Counted from the stretch's first letter, positions 9,215 to 18,371 are shown. The stretch: DNA of 64,000 nucleotides from Gammaproteobacteria bacterium (GCA_028293765.1 JAQGOG010000097.1:62001-126000), one strand, 5' to 3'. Notes: generated from the sequence alone by a model not told the origin. Made by a program: numbers and translations.

Positions 9215-10032
9215 AAGATACTATCCTTCACCCGTATGACGTCGTCTGGCTGCACGGGGTCCGTGAGCTTGGCGCTGATCACAACCGACCGCCCGTCCCT
9301 GCCGCGACGCCTGATCTCTATGCGCCGCTCGCTGCCGCGGGCGGTCACTCCACCCGCGCGCGCGATCGCCTGCACGACAGTCATGTCGTGTTCGACTTTG
9401 TACATGTTGGGTTGCTGCACCTGCCCGTATATATAGAACTGGTCGGCACGGGGAACGTACACAGTGTCCCCGCCGCGCAACGTCTGGGTGTCCGATCCAC
9501 TCACCCCATCCGCCAATCCCTTGAGATTGACGGTGAATCTTCTGACGGCGCCGTCAGCCTCCGGGCGCATCACGTAGACCACGTCCGCGCAATTTTCGGT
9601 CCCGCCACCGGCCTGCGCGAGCACGTCGAAGAGACTCGTATGCGATTCAATCGTGTAACGCCCCGGCGCGTGGACCTCCCCGAGCACCGATACGCGCTGA
9701 CTGCGCGACTGCGCGACCGCGATCGTCACGTGCGGCGTGAGGAGAAACTTGCCGTCCCGGAGCGCCTTTTCGACTTGCCGACCCGCTTCCGCAGGCGACA
9801 GGCCGCGGACCTGCACAGGGCCGGCGAGCGCCACGCGGATGGTGCCGTCGTCAGCCACGTACTCTGTGGCGTCCATGTCGGGCTGCCCGTAAACGTGAAT
9901 CGCGACGGAATCGCCGGGACCCAGTTGCAGCAGTCCGGCGGGCTCGGGCACCTGCGGTGCCTCGGCTGCATGGCTGTCGAACTGCAGCAGCACTGTGGCG
10001 ATCAGCGCACTCAACCGTAGTCTGTCAGACAC
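9211..10032 (-). CDS. Polysaccharide export protein (Wza-like, Poly_export and SLBB domains)
   Basis: A 273-residue periplasmic/outer-membrane export component. A Sec signal (SALIATVLLQFDSHAAEA) has no lipobox cysteine, unlike classical Wza. The Poly_export domain starts GPGDSVAIHVYGQPD, followed by two SLBB-type repeats (VLGEVHAPGRYTI and IYGQVQQPNMYKV). GTG at 10032 is chosen as the start because AAGGAG lies 8 bases upstream; the start overlaps the preceding stop by eight bases. The frame extends 11 codons further upstream without a good ribosome site. With the GumC-like and kinase-like neighbours it completes the export complex. Confidence 0.92.
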   Translation of the reverse strand: MSDRLRLSALIATVLLQFDSHAAEAPQVPEPAGLLQLGPGDSVAIHVYGQPDMDATEYVADDGTIRVALAGPVQVRGLSPAEAGRQVEKALRDGKFLLTPHVTIAVAQSRSQRVSVLGEVHAPGRYTIESHTSLFDVLAQAGGGTENCADVVYVMRPEADGAVRRFTVNLKGLADGVSGSDTQTLRGGDTVYVPRADQFYIYGQVQQPNMYKVEHDMTVVQAIARAGGVTARGSERRIEIRRRGRDGRSVVISAKLTDPVQPDDVIRVKDSIF

Positions 10033-10516
10033 CCCCCTTCTCCTTAACGGTCCCGCTCGGGGCAAATTGAACCGAGCCGGCAGTCTCTACGACCGGGCGC
10101 GCGAACGGATTGCAGCAGCCCCGCAGCGCGTCGAAAAGGCGGACATAGTGGACGGTCTTGCTTTCATCCGCGCCTGACGAAAAAAAGTCCGACGATAGGA
10201 GATATTTCGTCACGATCCGCTCTTCTCCATGGCGTATGCCGTTTGTGAGGACGTTGATGCCGGACAGTGGCAAGTTCATATACAGCTGTCCCGCGGCCGA
10301 CACCACCCGCAGCTTGATGCCGGGAATGATGCCTCCGGCGATGTAGTCGCGCGCGAAGTTCCGCACTCCTTCCGGATCCAACTTCAGGTATTTCAGTCGC
10401 TTGACGACGACGGCCACAACGCCCTCCTCGTTCGAAGCGCGCAGCAGGCGCGAGCTCACCAGCCCGGTCAGGCTCAGTCCCGCGAACGCCAGCAGGATGT
10501 CGCGGCGTCTCATCAT
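10025..10516 (-). CDS. Small Tat-signal protein, probable partner of the GMC oxidoreductase
   Basis: A 163-residue protein of no family I recognise with certainty. The start is the first of two ATGs at 10516, overlapping the GMC stop codon. The N-terminus MMRRRDILLAFAGLSLTGLV has a twin-arginine-like motif and a hydrophobic core, so Tat export or membrane anchoring is likely. Its position right after a GMC-type flavoprotein is like the small Tat subunit (gluconate 2-dehydrogenase subunit 3 type) of two-subunit periplasmic dehydrogenases. The homology is inferred from context, not from a clear motif. Confidence 0.65.
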   Translation of the reverse strand: MMRRRDILLAFAGLSLTGLVSSRLLRASNEEGVVAVVVKRLKYLKLDPEGVRNFARDYIAGGIIPGIKLRVVSAAGQLYMNLPLSGINVLTNGIRHGEERIVTKYLLSSDFFSSGADESKTVHYVRLFDALRGCCNPFARPVVETAGSVQFAPSGTVKEKGGV

Positions 10517-11988
10517 CGCGCTCTCTTGCCAACCGCGCCCCCGCCAACTCCTTGGCCAAGCTGGTGATCGGCCGCCCACAGGGACAGCGCCGACAGGGTC
10601 AACGTCGGCAGGATGGGTGTGGCGGTGGGGAAGGCGCCGGCACCGAGCACCAGCAGGTTTCTGATCTGATGATGCACGAGGTGGCGATCCACGACACTGC
10701 TCGTGGGATCGTCTCCCATCACTACGGTCCCCTGGATATGTCCGGAAGAGGACGCCAGCTCGATACCCTCGATGCGCTCGATCGGCAACGCCAACGCGAG
10801 CTTGTCCACCATCTGGGGAATTCGCTCGGCGGCGCGGCGCGCGTAGTCGGAATAGCCGTTGAAGGTCGTTTCCGCGAGACGAGGATCTGACGCGCTCACC
10901 GTCACCGTATTGTCCTCGCGTGGCAGGTCATCGAAGATGAAGCGCAGATACTGGCGCTCGTTCCAGCGGCCTCGATCTGCGCGCAGCGCCGCTGGCTGGT
11001 ACGTAAACGGGGAGTTCCAGGTCTCCACCATGCAGGCGGAATGATCCCGGCGATGCTCACCGTCGTAGAACATGTAGCCGTTACCGGTAATGACGGTACT
11101 GCCGTCGTAGGCACGCACACCATGCAGATCCACGCAGACATCCACCTCCATCTGATCGTGCAGTCGCCTTCCCAACAGGCGATGATGGATTCCGGAGCGG
11201 AGCATGATGTGGGGGTTAAACAGCGCGCTGGCCGCAAGCGCCACCAGGTCACCATTGGCGCGCTCGCCGCGACCCGAACGGATGTAGTTGACTCCGGTGG
11301 CGACTCCGGCGCTGATGTCGACACTATCCACCGGCGATTCCAGACGCAGGGTCACCCGCGGATCCTCGTAGATGTGTGCGAGGCCGTTCTGGATTGTGAA
11401 CTTGGCGTCAATCGGGCACAGTTCGCAGATTCCGCTTGCGCAACACACACCGCGTTTCCCGGTCGCCACGCTGGCGCGAGCGGTCGTCGGATGAAACCAG
11501 GAATCGGGAAACCTGGCTTTGAGCAGCACGTCAGGCGTGGAGAATCGATGCGGCGGCAAAGGAAACGGCCGTGAGCGTGGCATGGGCACGTCCGCGGGAC
11601 CCGACACCAACATCACCTGCTCGACGGTACCGTAATGCTGTTCGAGATCCGTGTACTCCAGCGGCCAGTCGGCGCCGACGCCGTAGCGCGACTTGAGCTT
11701 GAAATCGTTGGGCATCATGCGCATCGCGCCAGCCCACCAGCAGTTCGAATTGCCGCCAAACCCGGGGCTGGTGAGCCAGAGCTTGAGGGGCGTCCTGTTG
11801 ACGTAAACCTGCTCACCGGGAATGCTCGACGGGGCGCGATGTTGCAACTGCCACACCTTCGAATCCACGCGCCCGCGCTCGAGCACCAGCACGCGCGCTT
11901 GCGGCGGCGCGCGTTCGAGGTAGCGCAACAGGAAGAAAGAGCCCGCAAAGCTCGTACCGACAATGATCAAGTCGTAACATTCATTCAA
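10513..11988 (-). CDS. GMC-family FAD-dependent oxidoreductase
   Basis: A 491-residue flavoprotein. The Rossmann start is YDLIIVGTSFAGSF, near the N-terminus. LTSPGFGGNSNCWWAGA matches the region that cradles FAD. CCASGICELCPIDAKFTI is the cysteine-rich stretch seen in GMC dehydrogenases of the gluconate/sorbitol type. The C-terminal block GAGAFPTATPILPTLTLSAL is the usual GMC_C signature. The frame is open upstream to 13398, but that part is antisense to the GH5 gene. I chose TTG at 11988 (LNECYDLI) with GGAAAG upstream. It probably oxidises a sugar or polyol, possibly a residue of the exported glycan. Confidence 0.85.
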   Translation of the reverse strand: MNECYDLIIVGTSFAGSFFLLRYLERAPPQARVLVLERGRVDSKVWQLQHRAPSSIPGEQVYVNRTPLKLWLTSPGFGGNSNCWWAGAMRMMPNDFKLKSRYGVGADWPLEYTDLEQHYGTVEQVMLVSGPADVPMPRSRPFPLPPHRFSTPDVLLKARFPDSWFHPTTARASVATGKRGVCCASGICELCPIDAKFTIQNGLAHIYEDPRVTLRLESPVDSVDISAGVATGVNYIRSGRGERANGDLVALAASALFNPHIMLRSGIHHRLLGRRLHDQMEVDVCVDLHGVRAYDGSTVITGNGYMFYDGEHRRDHSACMVETWNSPFTYQPAALRADRGRWNERQYLRFIFDDLPREDNTVTVSASDPRLAETTFNGYSDYARRAAERIPQMVDKLALALPIERIEGIELASSSGHIQGTVVMGDDPTSSVVDRHLVHHQIRNLLVLGAGAFPTATPILPTLTLSALSLWAADHQLGQGVGGGAVGKRAR

Positions 11989-12138
11989 AGGAACTTTCCG
12001 GACCCTGAGTTCTTCGAATGTCGCGTGGTGTTGCAGGCGGGTGACACCGCAATCGCCAGACCAGGCTGGTTGCGAAGCAATGTATGTGCCGAACGCGCCG
12101 GCGACAGCCACACCAGCAGAGCTTGAAAGGTCACTCGT

Positions 12139-13389
12139 ATGTCCAGAGCTGCAATCCGACGCAATCGGTTCGTGCTCGCTGTCGTCATTGCGGCAACGTT
12201 GGGAGGTTCTTGCGCCGCGCGTCGGCCCGACCACGCCCCCACACAGCGCCCTGCTCGCCCAGCGCATCCAAACAAGGCGGCTCCCGCACTCGGCGTATCG
12301 GGTAACCATCTCGTGGATGGAAGCGGCAAGACGGTGCAACTGCGCGGAGTGAACGTAAGCGGGCTGGAGTTCATTGCCGCGCAGGGGTGGAGCGCGGCAA
12401 ATCCCTGGGGCGGACAGACCGGAGATGCCACACCGAATTGGAACACGATCAAGGCCTGGAAGGTCAACACGGTGCGCATTCCTCTGAACGAGGCCTCCTG
12501 GCTCGGGTATCACTGCAGCGACGCCACCGGAGCGCTGCGCGATCCGGATCCCGGCCACAACTATCAGGCCACGGTGAAAGCGGCGGTGGCGAGTGCGACG
12601 GCGGCCGGTCTGTATGTCATCGTCGATCTGCATTGGACGGCGCCGGGGAATTTCTGCCCGCTGGGGCAGAATCCGATGGCCGATGCGGGCCACTCCCTCG
12701 ACTTCTGGACCTCGCTCGCCGGCACCTTCAAGGGCAACTCGAATGTGCTGTTCGAGCTGTTCAATGAGCCGTTCTTCTACTGGATGCCCTCCGGGGCCGA
12801 CCCCTGGAAGACGCTGCGCGATGGCGGCACGTTCACTCAATACGTCACCGGCAGCGCCAAGCCGTATACCACTGCCTACACCTGGCAAGCGGCGGGCATG
12901 CAGCAGATGTTGGATGCGGTCCGGGCCACTGGCGCCGCTAATGTGGTGCTGGTAGGTGCACCCAGCTGGAGTCAAGACCTGAGCCGGTGGGTTGCTTACA
13001 AACCCGCGGATCCGCTCAAGCAACTCGCCGCCGTCTGGCATGCGTATCCGAACTCCGGAGTCGTCGGCTCGGCCGACGCCAGCGTCCCCAAGCTTGGTAA
13101 GGATGCCTACAACTGGGCCGCCAGCGTACTGGACGCGGGTGTGCCGCTGGTGATTACCGAAACCGGCGATCACAACGCGCCCGGCACCGAGGGCGCGCCC
13201 TTCGTCTCCGCCCTGTTGCCCTGGGCCGACAAGGCGGGCGCCTCCTATCTCGGGTGGACCTGGGACGTCTGGCAGAATCACGACAACATACTCATCAAAG
13301 ACAAAACCGGCGCGCCCACGGCCGGCTATGGCCGCTATTTCCAGCAGCACCTGCTGTGCGTCGCCAACGGCACGGCCGGCTGCCGTTGA
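12139..13389 (+). CDS. GH5-family glycoside hydrolase (endoglucanase-like)
   Basis: A secreted 416-residue glycanase. A signal-like N-terminus (residues 10-25) is followed by a Pro-rich linker and a GH5 barrel. The catalytic acid/base is Glu210 in FELFNEPFF and the nucleophile is Glu341 in VITETGD. Trp residues late in the barrel (LGWTWDVW) are typical of the substrate cleft. It is the only plus-strand gene inside the polysaccharide locus, divergent from the GMC gene (150 bases apart) and convergent with the acyltransferase. AAAGG lies upstream of the ATG. A role in trimming or releasing the polymer is inferred. Its first fold segment matches the truncated gene at the left edge almost base for base. 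Confidence 0.92.
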   Translation: MSRAAIRRNRFVLAVVIAATLGGSCAARRPDHAPTQRPARPAHPNKAAPALGVSGNHLVDGSGKTVQLRGVNVSGLEFIAAQGWSAANPWGGQTGDATPNWNTIKAWKVNTVRIPLNEASWLGYHCSDATGALRDPDPGHNYQATVKAAVASATAAGLYVIVDLHWTAPGNFCPLGQNPMADAGHSLDFWTSLAGTFKGNSNVLFELFNEPFFYWMPSGADPWKTLRDGGTFTQYVTGSAKPYTTAYTWQAAGMQQMLDAVRATGAANVVLVGAPSWSQDLSRWVAYKPADPLKQLAAVWHAYPNSGVVGSADASVPKLGKDAYNWAASVLDAGVPLVITETGDHNAPGTEGAPFVSALLPWADKAGASYLGWTWDVWQNHDNILIKDKTGAPTAGYGRYFQQHLLCVANGTAGCR

Positions 13390-13436
13390 GAGCGTCAATT
13401 CGGCATTTCACCTGTGTGCTTCCCCGCAACGTCGCT

Positions 13437-14582
13437 TCAGACGGTGAGCCGCTTGCGCAAACGGGCGCAAGGCTGTTCGACCAGCAGATGAATGAGCCAC
13501 GCCGCCCCCAGTGAAATGCTCAACGCGAGCAGCGCCTGCAGAGCCGGATGCACCGGCGCGAAGACGCGTTGCACACCTAGAATCACGGCGTAATGCAGCA
13601 GGTACAGCGAATACGACAGTACGCCCACGAATGCGAGCGGGCGCCAGTTCAGAATCCGGAACGGCGGCGCGTCGTGAAACCGGATTGCGGCGACGAAGAT
13701 GAACGTCAGTGCTATCCCTTCCAGCGAGTAGCGCCCCGTCTCCCGAAAGGCGGGACTGCGGACCAGCAGGCAGCCTGCCAGCACCAACAGCGCGCCCGGA
13801 ACGACAACGTACTTCCACCAACGTGCCCGCAAGACCGGGGCATCGAGCACGGGATTCTTCCAGACGGCGAGCGCACAGCCAAAGATGATGGAATCCAGGC
13901 GCGTGTCGCTCGCCATGTAGGTGCGATCCGCGGATGCGTGGAATATAAACACCAGGACGCAGCGCCACAGCAACACGAGCGCACAGAGAATCCACAGAAG
14001 CTGTGCCTGGCGCAGCGACGGCAAATGTAATTTCTGCAGCAGCAATAGGTAAAAAATGGGGAACAACAGGTAGAAGTGCTCCTCGACCGCCAGCGACCAG
14101 TACACGCCACTCCCCGGCGGCTCGCCGGCGTAGCCGTGAAAAATCAACCAATAGTTTGTGACATGCAGAGCCCGCGCAGCTACAGCCGGACCTGACAGCG
14201 TCCCGGGGGGATCGACGACGGCAGCCGTAAGCGTCGCAGCACACAGCACGAGATAGAACGGCGGCAGGATTCGCAGCGCCCTGCGCAGCCAGAAATGACC
14301 GAAGTCGACCGAGCCGTTCCTCGCGAACTCGGCGCGCAACAGCGTCGTGATGAGAAAGCCGCTGAGAAAGAAAAACACCGTCACACCGAAGCCACCCGGC
14401 ACGTAGCGGTCGAGGCCGACATGACCCACGAATACGAGCAGGAAACTGAGCGCTCGCAAGCCGTCCAGCGAGGGGACGTGACGAACCTGTTGCGCCACTG
14501 TGAACGGCGCGTCCGCCGCGATCGCCGGAACGCGGCTAGCGACGGCGCCGTCCGCCACGCACAGTGCCTGATCGGGTGTCAT
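13437..14582 (-). CDS. Membrane acyltransferase (acyltransferase 3 / OafA family)
   Basis: A 381-residue integral membrane protein, about ten helices, of the family that O-acylates surface sugars. Key motifs are SLDGLRALSFLLVFVGH (catalytic His region), HFWLRRALRILPPFY and GVYWSLAVEEHFYLLFP. The ATG at 14582 (MTPDQALC) is preferred over an upstream start at 14630; either start overlaps the end of the ligase gene. It most likely adds acetyl or another acyl group to the exported polysaccharide. It converges with the GH5 gene, 47 bases between stops. Confidence 0.9.
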   Translation of the reverse strand: MTPDQALCVADGAVASRVPAIAADAPFTVAQQVRHVPSLDGLRALSFLLVFVGHVGLDRYVPGGFGVTVFFFLSGFLITTLLRAEFARNGSVDFGHFWLRRALRILPPFYLVLCAATLTAAVVDPPGTLSGPAVAARALHVTNYWLIFHGYAGEPPGSGVYWSLAVEEHFYLLFPIFYLLLLQKLHLPSLRQAQLLWILCALVLLWRCVLVFIFHASADRTYMASDTRLDSIIFGCALAVWKNPVLDAPVLRARWWKYVVVPGALLVLAGCLLVRSPAFRETGRYSLEGIALTFIFVAAIRFHDAPPFRILNWRPLAFVGVLSYSLYLLHYAVILGVQRVFAPVHPALQALLALSISLGAAWLIHLLVEQPCARLRKRLTV

Positions 14583-15930
14583 GATTGCGAAACTGACTTT
14601 GCAGTCGATGCTCGAGCAAGGCTCGCGCAAGGCCCAAGGTTGCGCACGTCATGATGACGAACTCGATGCACAGCACGTTGAACCAGCGCGACTCGGACAG
14701 GTTGGCGATGAGTTGTTCGAAGAACAAGGCGAGATAAAGGGCGCCTTGCGTGCGCTCGAGCGCGAACAGAGTCAGCGCCTGCCGCAGATAGACGAGCAGA
14801 TAACCCAGCAGGCATACACCTCCGAGCATGCCGAGATCGTTGCTGATGTCGAGATAGCCGTTGTGCGCTTCGCCCGGATAGAAGAAGAGGCGCATCACCT
14901 GATCATACGAGGGCGACCCGAGGACCGGGCCGATCCAATAGGCGCCGTAACCGCCGCCGAGCAGGGGCCGCTCGCGGATGTGGTCGCTCACGATGTCCCA
15001 GATGGCGGTGCGACCCGAGAACGTCTGGTCCTTCCCGGTCAGCATCATGATGGGCCGCAACAGGATACCGAGGCCCGGCACGAGATTGAGAACGGCGAGC
15101 GAATAGAGGAGCAACGCGAATGCGAAAATGCCAACGATGACGGGCAAGTAGCGGCGCATCACGGCCGGCGAGCGCAGCAGGAACACCATCAACGGCGCGG
15201 TAAATGATGTCGCCATCACGGAAGTCGAGCTGCGCGAGAAAGCCAGGCACAGCAGCGAGACCGCGAGTCCTGCGGCTATTGCCGGCGCGCGGGCCTCCCG
15301 GGCCAACCACGCATGCAGCCACAGCAGCAGCGTAATGGCAGCCAAGGATCCCAGGCCGTTCTTCTGGGTCGCCAACCCGTGCCAGGCGCCCGCGAGCTCG
15401 AACGACTGCGAACGTTCGATGCCGAGGTCCGGGGATGCAGACACCAGCGCGATGGAGCCGATCAACATGAGAGTGAGGATCGGACGCAATACACTCTGCA
15501 GCCGATGGGGACGCCAGGACACGAGAACGAGCGCCAGGGCATCCAGCAAGACGGTCGCGATGCGAATCAGGCGGCGGGCGGTGAACTGCGGCTCGATCGA
15601 CCACAGCACGCTGGCAAACGCCAGCGCCACCATGCCCAGCAGAAACGGATTGATCTCACGCACCAACAGCCGCATCAGCGGCGCGTGCCGGATGACGACC
15701 GCACCGCCGCCGGCGAGCAGCCCGAACCAGATCAGCCTGCTCATCGGACTGCCGGCCGGTGGCGCTACCTGGCCGATGGAAGCGTAGTCAAAACCCTCGG
15801 GGACGATCATGAAGATCACGAGCACCCACGTCATGATCGCGATGCTCGTGGCGGCTGTGCCGCCGAAGATCGATTCGCCTGTGCCCGCCGGCGCACTTTG
15901 GCGGTAGAGCGTTGCGCCTCCGTAGTTCAT
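14536..15930 (-). CDS. O-antigen ligase / Wzy-type polymerase family membrane protein
   Basis: A 464-residue protein with about twelve membrane helices. The large periplasmic loop near the C-terminal third carries FSGRTAIWDIV and EAHNGYLDISNDLG, the Wzy_C signature of O-antigen ligases and polymerases. In this setting, with flippase, chain-length protein and export channel but no other candidate, it is the likely Wzy polymerase. The start (MNYGGATLY) at 15930 lies four bases after the upstream stop. The open frame upstream to 16104 overlaps the WecG gene and is discarded. Confidence 0.87.
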   Translation of the reverse strand: MNYGGATLYRQSAPAGTGESIFGGTAATSIAIMTWVLVIFMIVPEGFDYASIGQVAPPAGSPMSRLIWFGLLAGGGAVVIRHAPLMRLLVREINPFLLGMVALAFASVLWSIEPQFTARRLIRIATVLLDALALVLVSWRPHRLQSVLRPILTLMLIGSIALVSASPDLGIERSQSFELAGAWHGLATQKNGLGSLAAITLLLWLHAWLAREARAPAIAAGLAVSLLCLAFSRSSTSVMATSFTAPLMVFLLRSPAVMRRYLPVIVGIFAFALLLYSLAVLNLVPGLGILLRPIMMLTGKDQTFSGRTAIWDIVSDHIRERPLLGGGYGAYWIGPVLGSPSYDQVMRLFFYPGEAHNGYLDISNDLGMLGGVCLLGYLLVYLRQALTLFALERTQGALYLALFFEQLIANLSESRWFNVLCIEFVIMTCATLGLARALLEHRLQSQFRNHDTRSGTVRGGRRRR

Positions 15931-15934
15931 AGGC

Positions 15935-16687
15935 TTACCCCGCCGCCTCCGGCCGGCGCCGTCCGAACGTAAATCGCTGCAGCAGCGCGAAGATGCGCGG
16001 GCCACGCACGAGATAGCGCCTTGCGAGGCGCGCTGGATCTCGCGCCACACGATACAGCCACTCCAAACCGGCGGATTGCATCCAGCGCGGGGCGCGACGC
16101 TCAATGCCCGTCAGAAAATTGATCGACGCACCGATACAAAGCGCGAGTCCGCGTGCGCGGCCGCGTGCCTTGAGTTGCTGTGCCAACAATTCCTGCTGGG
16201 GACACCCTACCGCCAGAAAGCAGAAGCGGAACGGACTCTGGGCCTCAATGAAACGCAGGCAGGCTTCGATCGCTTCCGGGTCGCGCGCGAAGCCCATGGG
16301 CGGATTGAAGTGCCGCAGCCCCTGCAGACGGTATCTCGCGGCGAGTTGGCATGCCTGAGACGCGCTGCCGCCGATCAGCACCACGATGTCATCGCTTGCG
16401 ATTACCTCACTGAACAACCGCTCGGTCACATCGCTTCCGGGACAGGGCCGCAGCTCCATTCCGCGCGTCATCTTGAGGAGGCGCGACAGGAACCGGCTGT
16501 CCAGCAGCACGTAGGCCGCCTCGTCATACAGGGCTCGAAATGTGGCGTCATCGTAGTACCGGATGAGGTGATCGACGTTGGGGGTGACCACGAACGCGTA
16601 GCGCTCTGGGTCGAATCGGGCCGCCAGCGCGACGAATTCGCGAACCTCGAGATCGTCGATCGCGATCGGTGTGGCGGCAAAACTCAT
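15935..16687 (-). CDS. WecG/TagA/CpsF-family glycosyltransferase (GT26)
   Basis: A 250-residue GT26 enzyme that transfers a sugar to a polyprenyl-pyrophosphate-linked acceptor. The family motifs are all visible: TPNVDHLIRYY, PGSDVTERLF, VGCPQQELLA, GASINFLTG and APRWMQSAGLEWLYRV, with the basic C-terminal tail that contacts the membrane. Length is normal. Its ATG overlaps the upstream barrel gene as ATGA. The usual initiating sugar-phosphate transferase is not seen in this window. Confidence 0.93.
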   Translation of the reverse strand: MSFAATPIAIDDLEVREFVALAARFDPERYAFVVTPNVDHLIRYYDDATFRALYDEAAYVLLDSRFLSRLLKMTRGMELRPCPGSDVTERLFSEVIASDDIVVLIGGSASQACQLAARYRLQGLRHFNPPMGFARDPEAIEACLRFIEAQSPFRFCFLAVGCPQQELLAQQLKARGRARGLALCIGASINFLTGIERRAPRWMQSAGLEWLYRVARDPARLARRYLVRGPRIFALLQRFTFGRRRPEAAG

Positions 16688-17862
16688 TCCGGGACCTTGA
16701 CGCGAAGTTCCACACCCACCTCGGTCACATTGAAGCCGAAGCCGGCGATGGTCGAGGAGCGGAAGTTGTACCGCCCGTAAGGGTGCACTGACAGCCAGTC
16801 GAAGGTCTGATACTCGATATCCAGCGTGAAGGACTCGAAGTGATCGCGGCGGACCGTCGCAGAGCCGAATGTCTGGCCGGGGAACTCACTGCGCATGAGG
16901 CTGAGGCCTGGACTCACCTGGATCCTCGTCGTGGGCTGCCAGGTCGCCTGCAGCGATGCCCCCGTGTCGACTTCGGTGCCTGCCGTAGTCACATAGCTGT
17001 TCACACCTCGTAGCAGCTGCAACGTCGCGGAGGTCTTGCCGGTGAAGTAGCACTGATAGCGCAGCACGCCCGTGACCGCCGAAACCCCGTCACTACTCAA
17101 CCCGTTACGGCGCGTGTAGCCGATGGCGCCATTCAAGCTCGACCGGCCGGAAGGCTGATACTCGCCCGCGAGTTGCGCGGTCGACTGCCGATACGCCGTC
17201 GCCGCAAGCCCGGTGGCGCCGCCGAACTTGCCATCGAGGTATTCACCGTCGAGCCCTACCGCCACGGCTGCCACCAGGTAGCGAACCCCTTCATGGAGCG
17301 AATACTCCCGCAGGCTCAGCCGCGGCAGCCCCGGTCGGGGGGAATCCAGGTTGCGTATCTTGACGCGGTTTTCCCAGCGCCAGGCGGGCGCTACCTGGAC
17401 GTTCATCGACGCCGTCCCTACATCCTCCGTCTCGAGCAGCAGATTGCGCGCGGCTGCAAGCTCGGAAAACGGCACCATGCGCCGCTCGTGCCGATACTCC
17501 AACGACCCATCCAGCAAGCGCGCGAGCTGCCAGTCGAGACTGCCGTCCAGCAGCCCCTCGTAATGATCGAGTGAGTTGAAATTGTGATAGTCGAAGCGGC
17601 GCGCTTCGGCGATCACGAAGAGCTTCTGCCGGCTCCAGCTGATCCGGGCGTCGAGCCCGCCGCGCAACGCGCGAATCGTGTCGCCGCGCGCGGCGCCGTT
17701 GCGGCCGACCGTCGCCGGCACCCCACCCCATTCGTAGAAGATGTTGGATGTGTGTTCATACTCGGCCGCCACATAGGGCGACACCTGGACCTCGGCATGA
17801 GCCGCCACGGCTCCGATAGCCGCAAGCAACACGCTCAAAGAGCGGAATCCTGCGTGCTTCAT
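16684..17862 (-). CDS. Outer-membrane beta-barrel protein of the polysaccharide locus (EpsL-like)
   Basis: A 392-residue protein with a Sec signal (SLSVLLAAIGAVAAHA). The mature part consists of alternating amphipathic strands (for example SPYVAAEYEHTSNIFYEW and SLNGAIGYTRRNGL), which fits a 14-18-strand barrel. The C-terminus ends in a strand, GVELRVKVPE, without the usual terminal aromatic residue. Similar proteins open exopolysaccharide operons. The ATG at 17862 is chosen because it begins the signal peptide; the frame upstream to 18072 has no secretion signal. As first gene of the minus-strand run, its upstream region should hold the operon promoter. Confidence 0.8.
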   Translation of the reverse strand: MKHAGFRSLSVLLAAIGAVAAHAEVQVSPYVAAEYEHTSNIFYEWGGVPATVGRNGAARGDTIRALRGGLDARISWSRQKLFVIAEARRFDYHNFNSLDHYEGLLDGSLDWQLARLLDGSLEYRHERRMVPFSELAAARNLLLETEDVGTASMNVQVAPAWRWENRVKIRNLDSPRPGLPRLSLREYSLHEGVRYLVAAVAVGLDGEYLDGKFGGATGLAATAYRQSTAQLAGEYQPSGRSSLNGAIGYTRRNGLSSDGVSAVTGVLRYQCYFTGKTSATLQLLRGVNSYVTTAGTEVDTGASLQATWQPTTRIQVSPGLSLMRSEFPGQTFGSATVRRDHFESFTLDIEYQTFDWLSVHPYGRYNFRSSTIAGFGFNVTEVGVELRVKVPE

Positions 17863-18371
17863 GCCTCGTTCCGGTGCATGGCGCTTGATGTTGGTGCACG
17901 CGGCCGCGCTGTACAACACCCCCCTCGCCAGCGGCCCAGAGCACCCATCGACGCGGCCTGCGCTACTACGCAGCGCGCCTGCAGCGCGCGCTGTAGGCAC
18001 TGCAATCTCTGCCTTTTCGACAAGACGTGACGGCGCGCCGTGAGCGGGTAAGAGCGCAGTATTGTCAGTCATTTAATAATGGACGCCATGGACTTTTCGC
18101 CGGATCCCTGACCGCGAGTTGGCGCGCGCTTGCGCGTTGGAAATTTGGTGGAGCAGCCTGCGGGCAGCAAGTTCTGCGCCGGCCGCAGCGGCCGAGTCCG
18201 ACTCCAACAGCCGGCGCCCGCGAGCGTCGGTCAGCCGTGTCGTGCCGAGCTGCTCATGCGGACGCGCACGGCGAGTTGTGTCGAAAATTGACGGGGGTCA
18301 ATGACGATTCGACGGCGCCAGTCAAAAATTGACGCGGGTCATGAGCACCGGCTGGAAGGGCGCAGGGAGCG
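17863..18371. other. Intergenic region upstream of the polysaccharide operon
   Basis: About 500 bases with no convincing gene. It should contain the promoter of the minus-strand polysaccharide operon, but I could not pick a clear -35/-10 pair. The only structure I see is the imperfect direct repeat at 18284-18344. Confidence 0.5.
18284..18344. repeat. Imperfect direct repeat of about 20 bases, two copies
   Basis: AAAATTGACGGGGGTCAATG at 18284-18303 recurs as AAAATTGACGCGGGTCATGA at 18325-18344, about 41 bases apart. Short repeated TTGAC/GGGTCA units of this kind are common in the ends of IS21-type elements. No transposase is nearby, so a decayed element end or a binding site are both possible. 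Confidence 0.45.

Noticed and set aside
11989-13398. Minus-strand open frame that extends the GMC oxidoreductase to 961 residues
   Set aside because: The extension is antisense to the GH5 gene, has no family features, and the GMC fold begins only at 11988.
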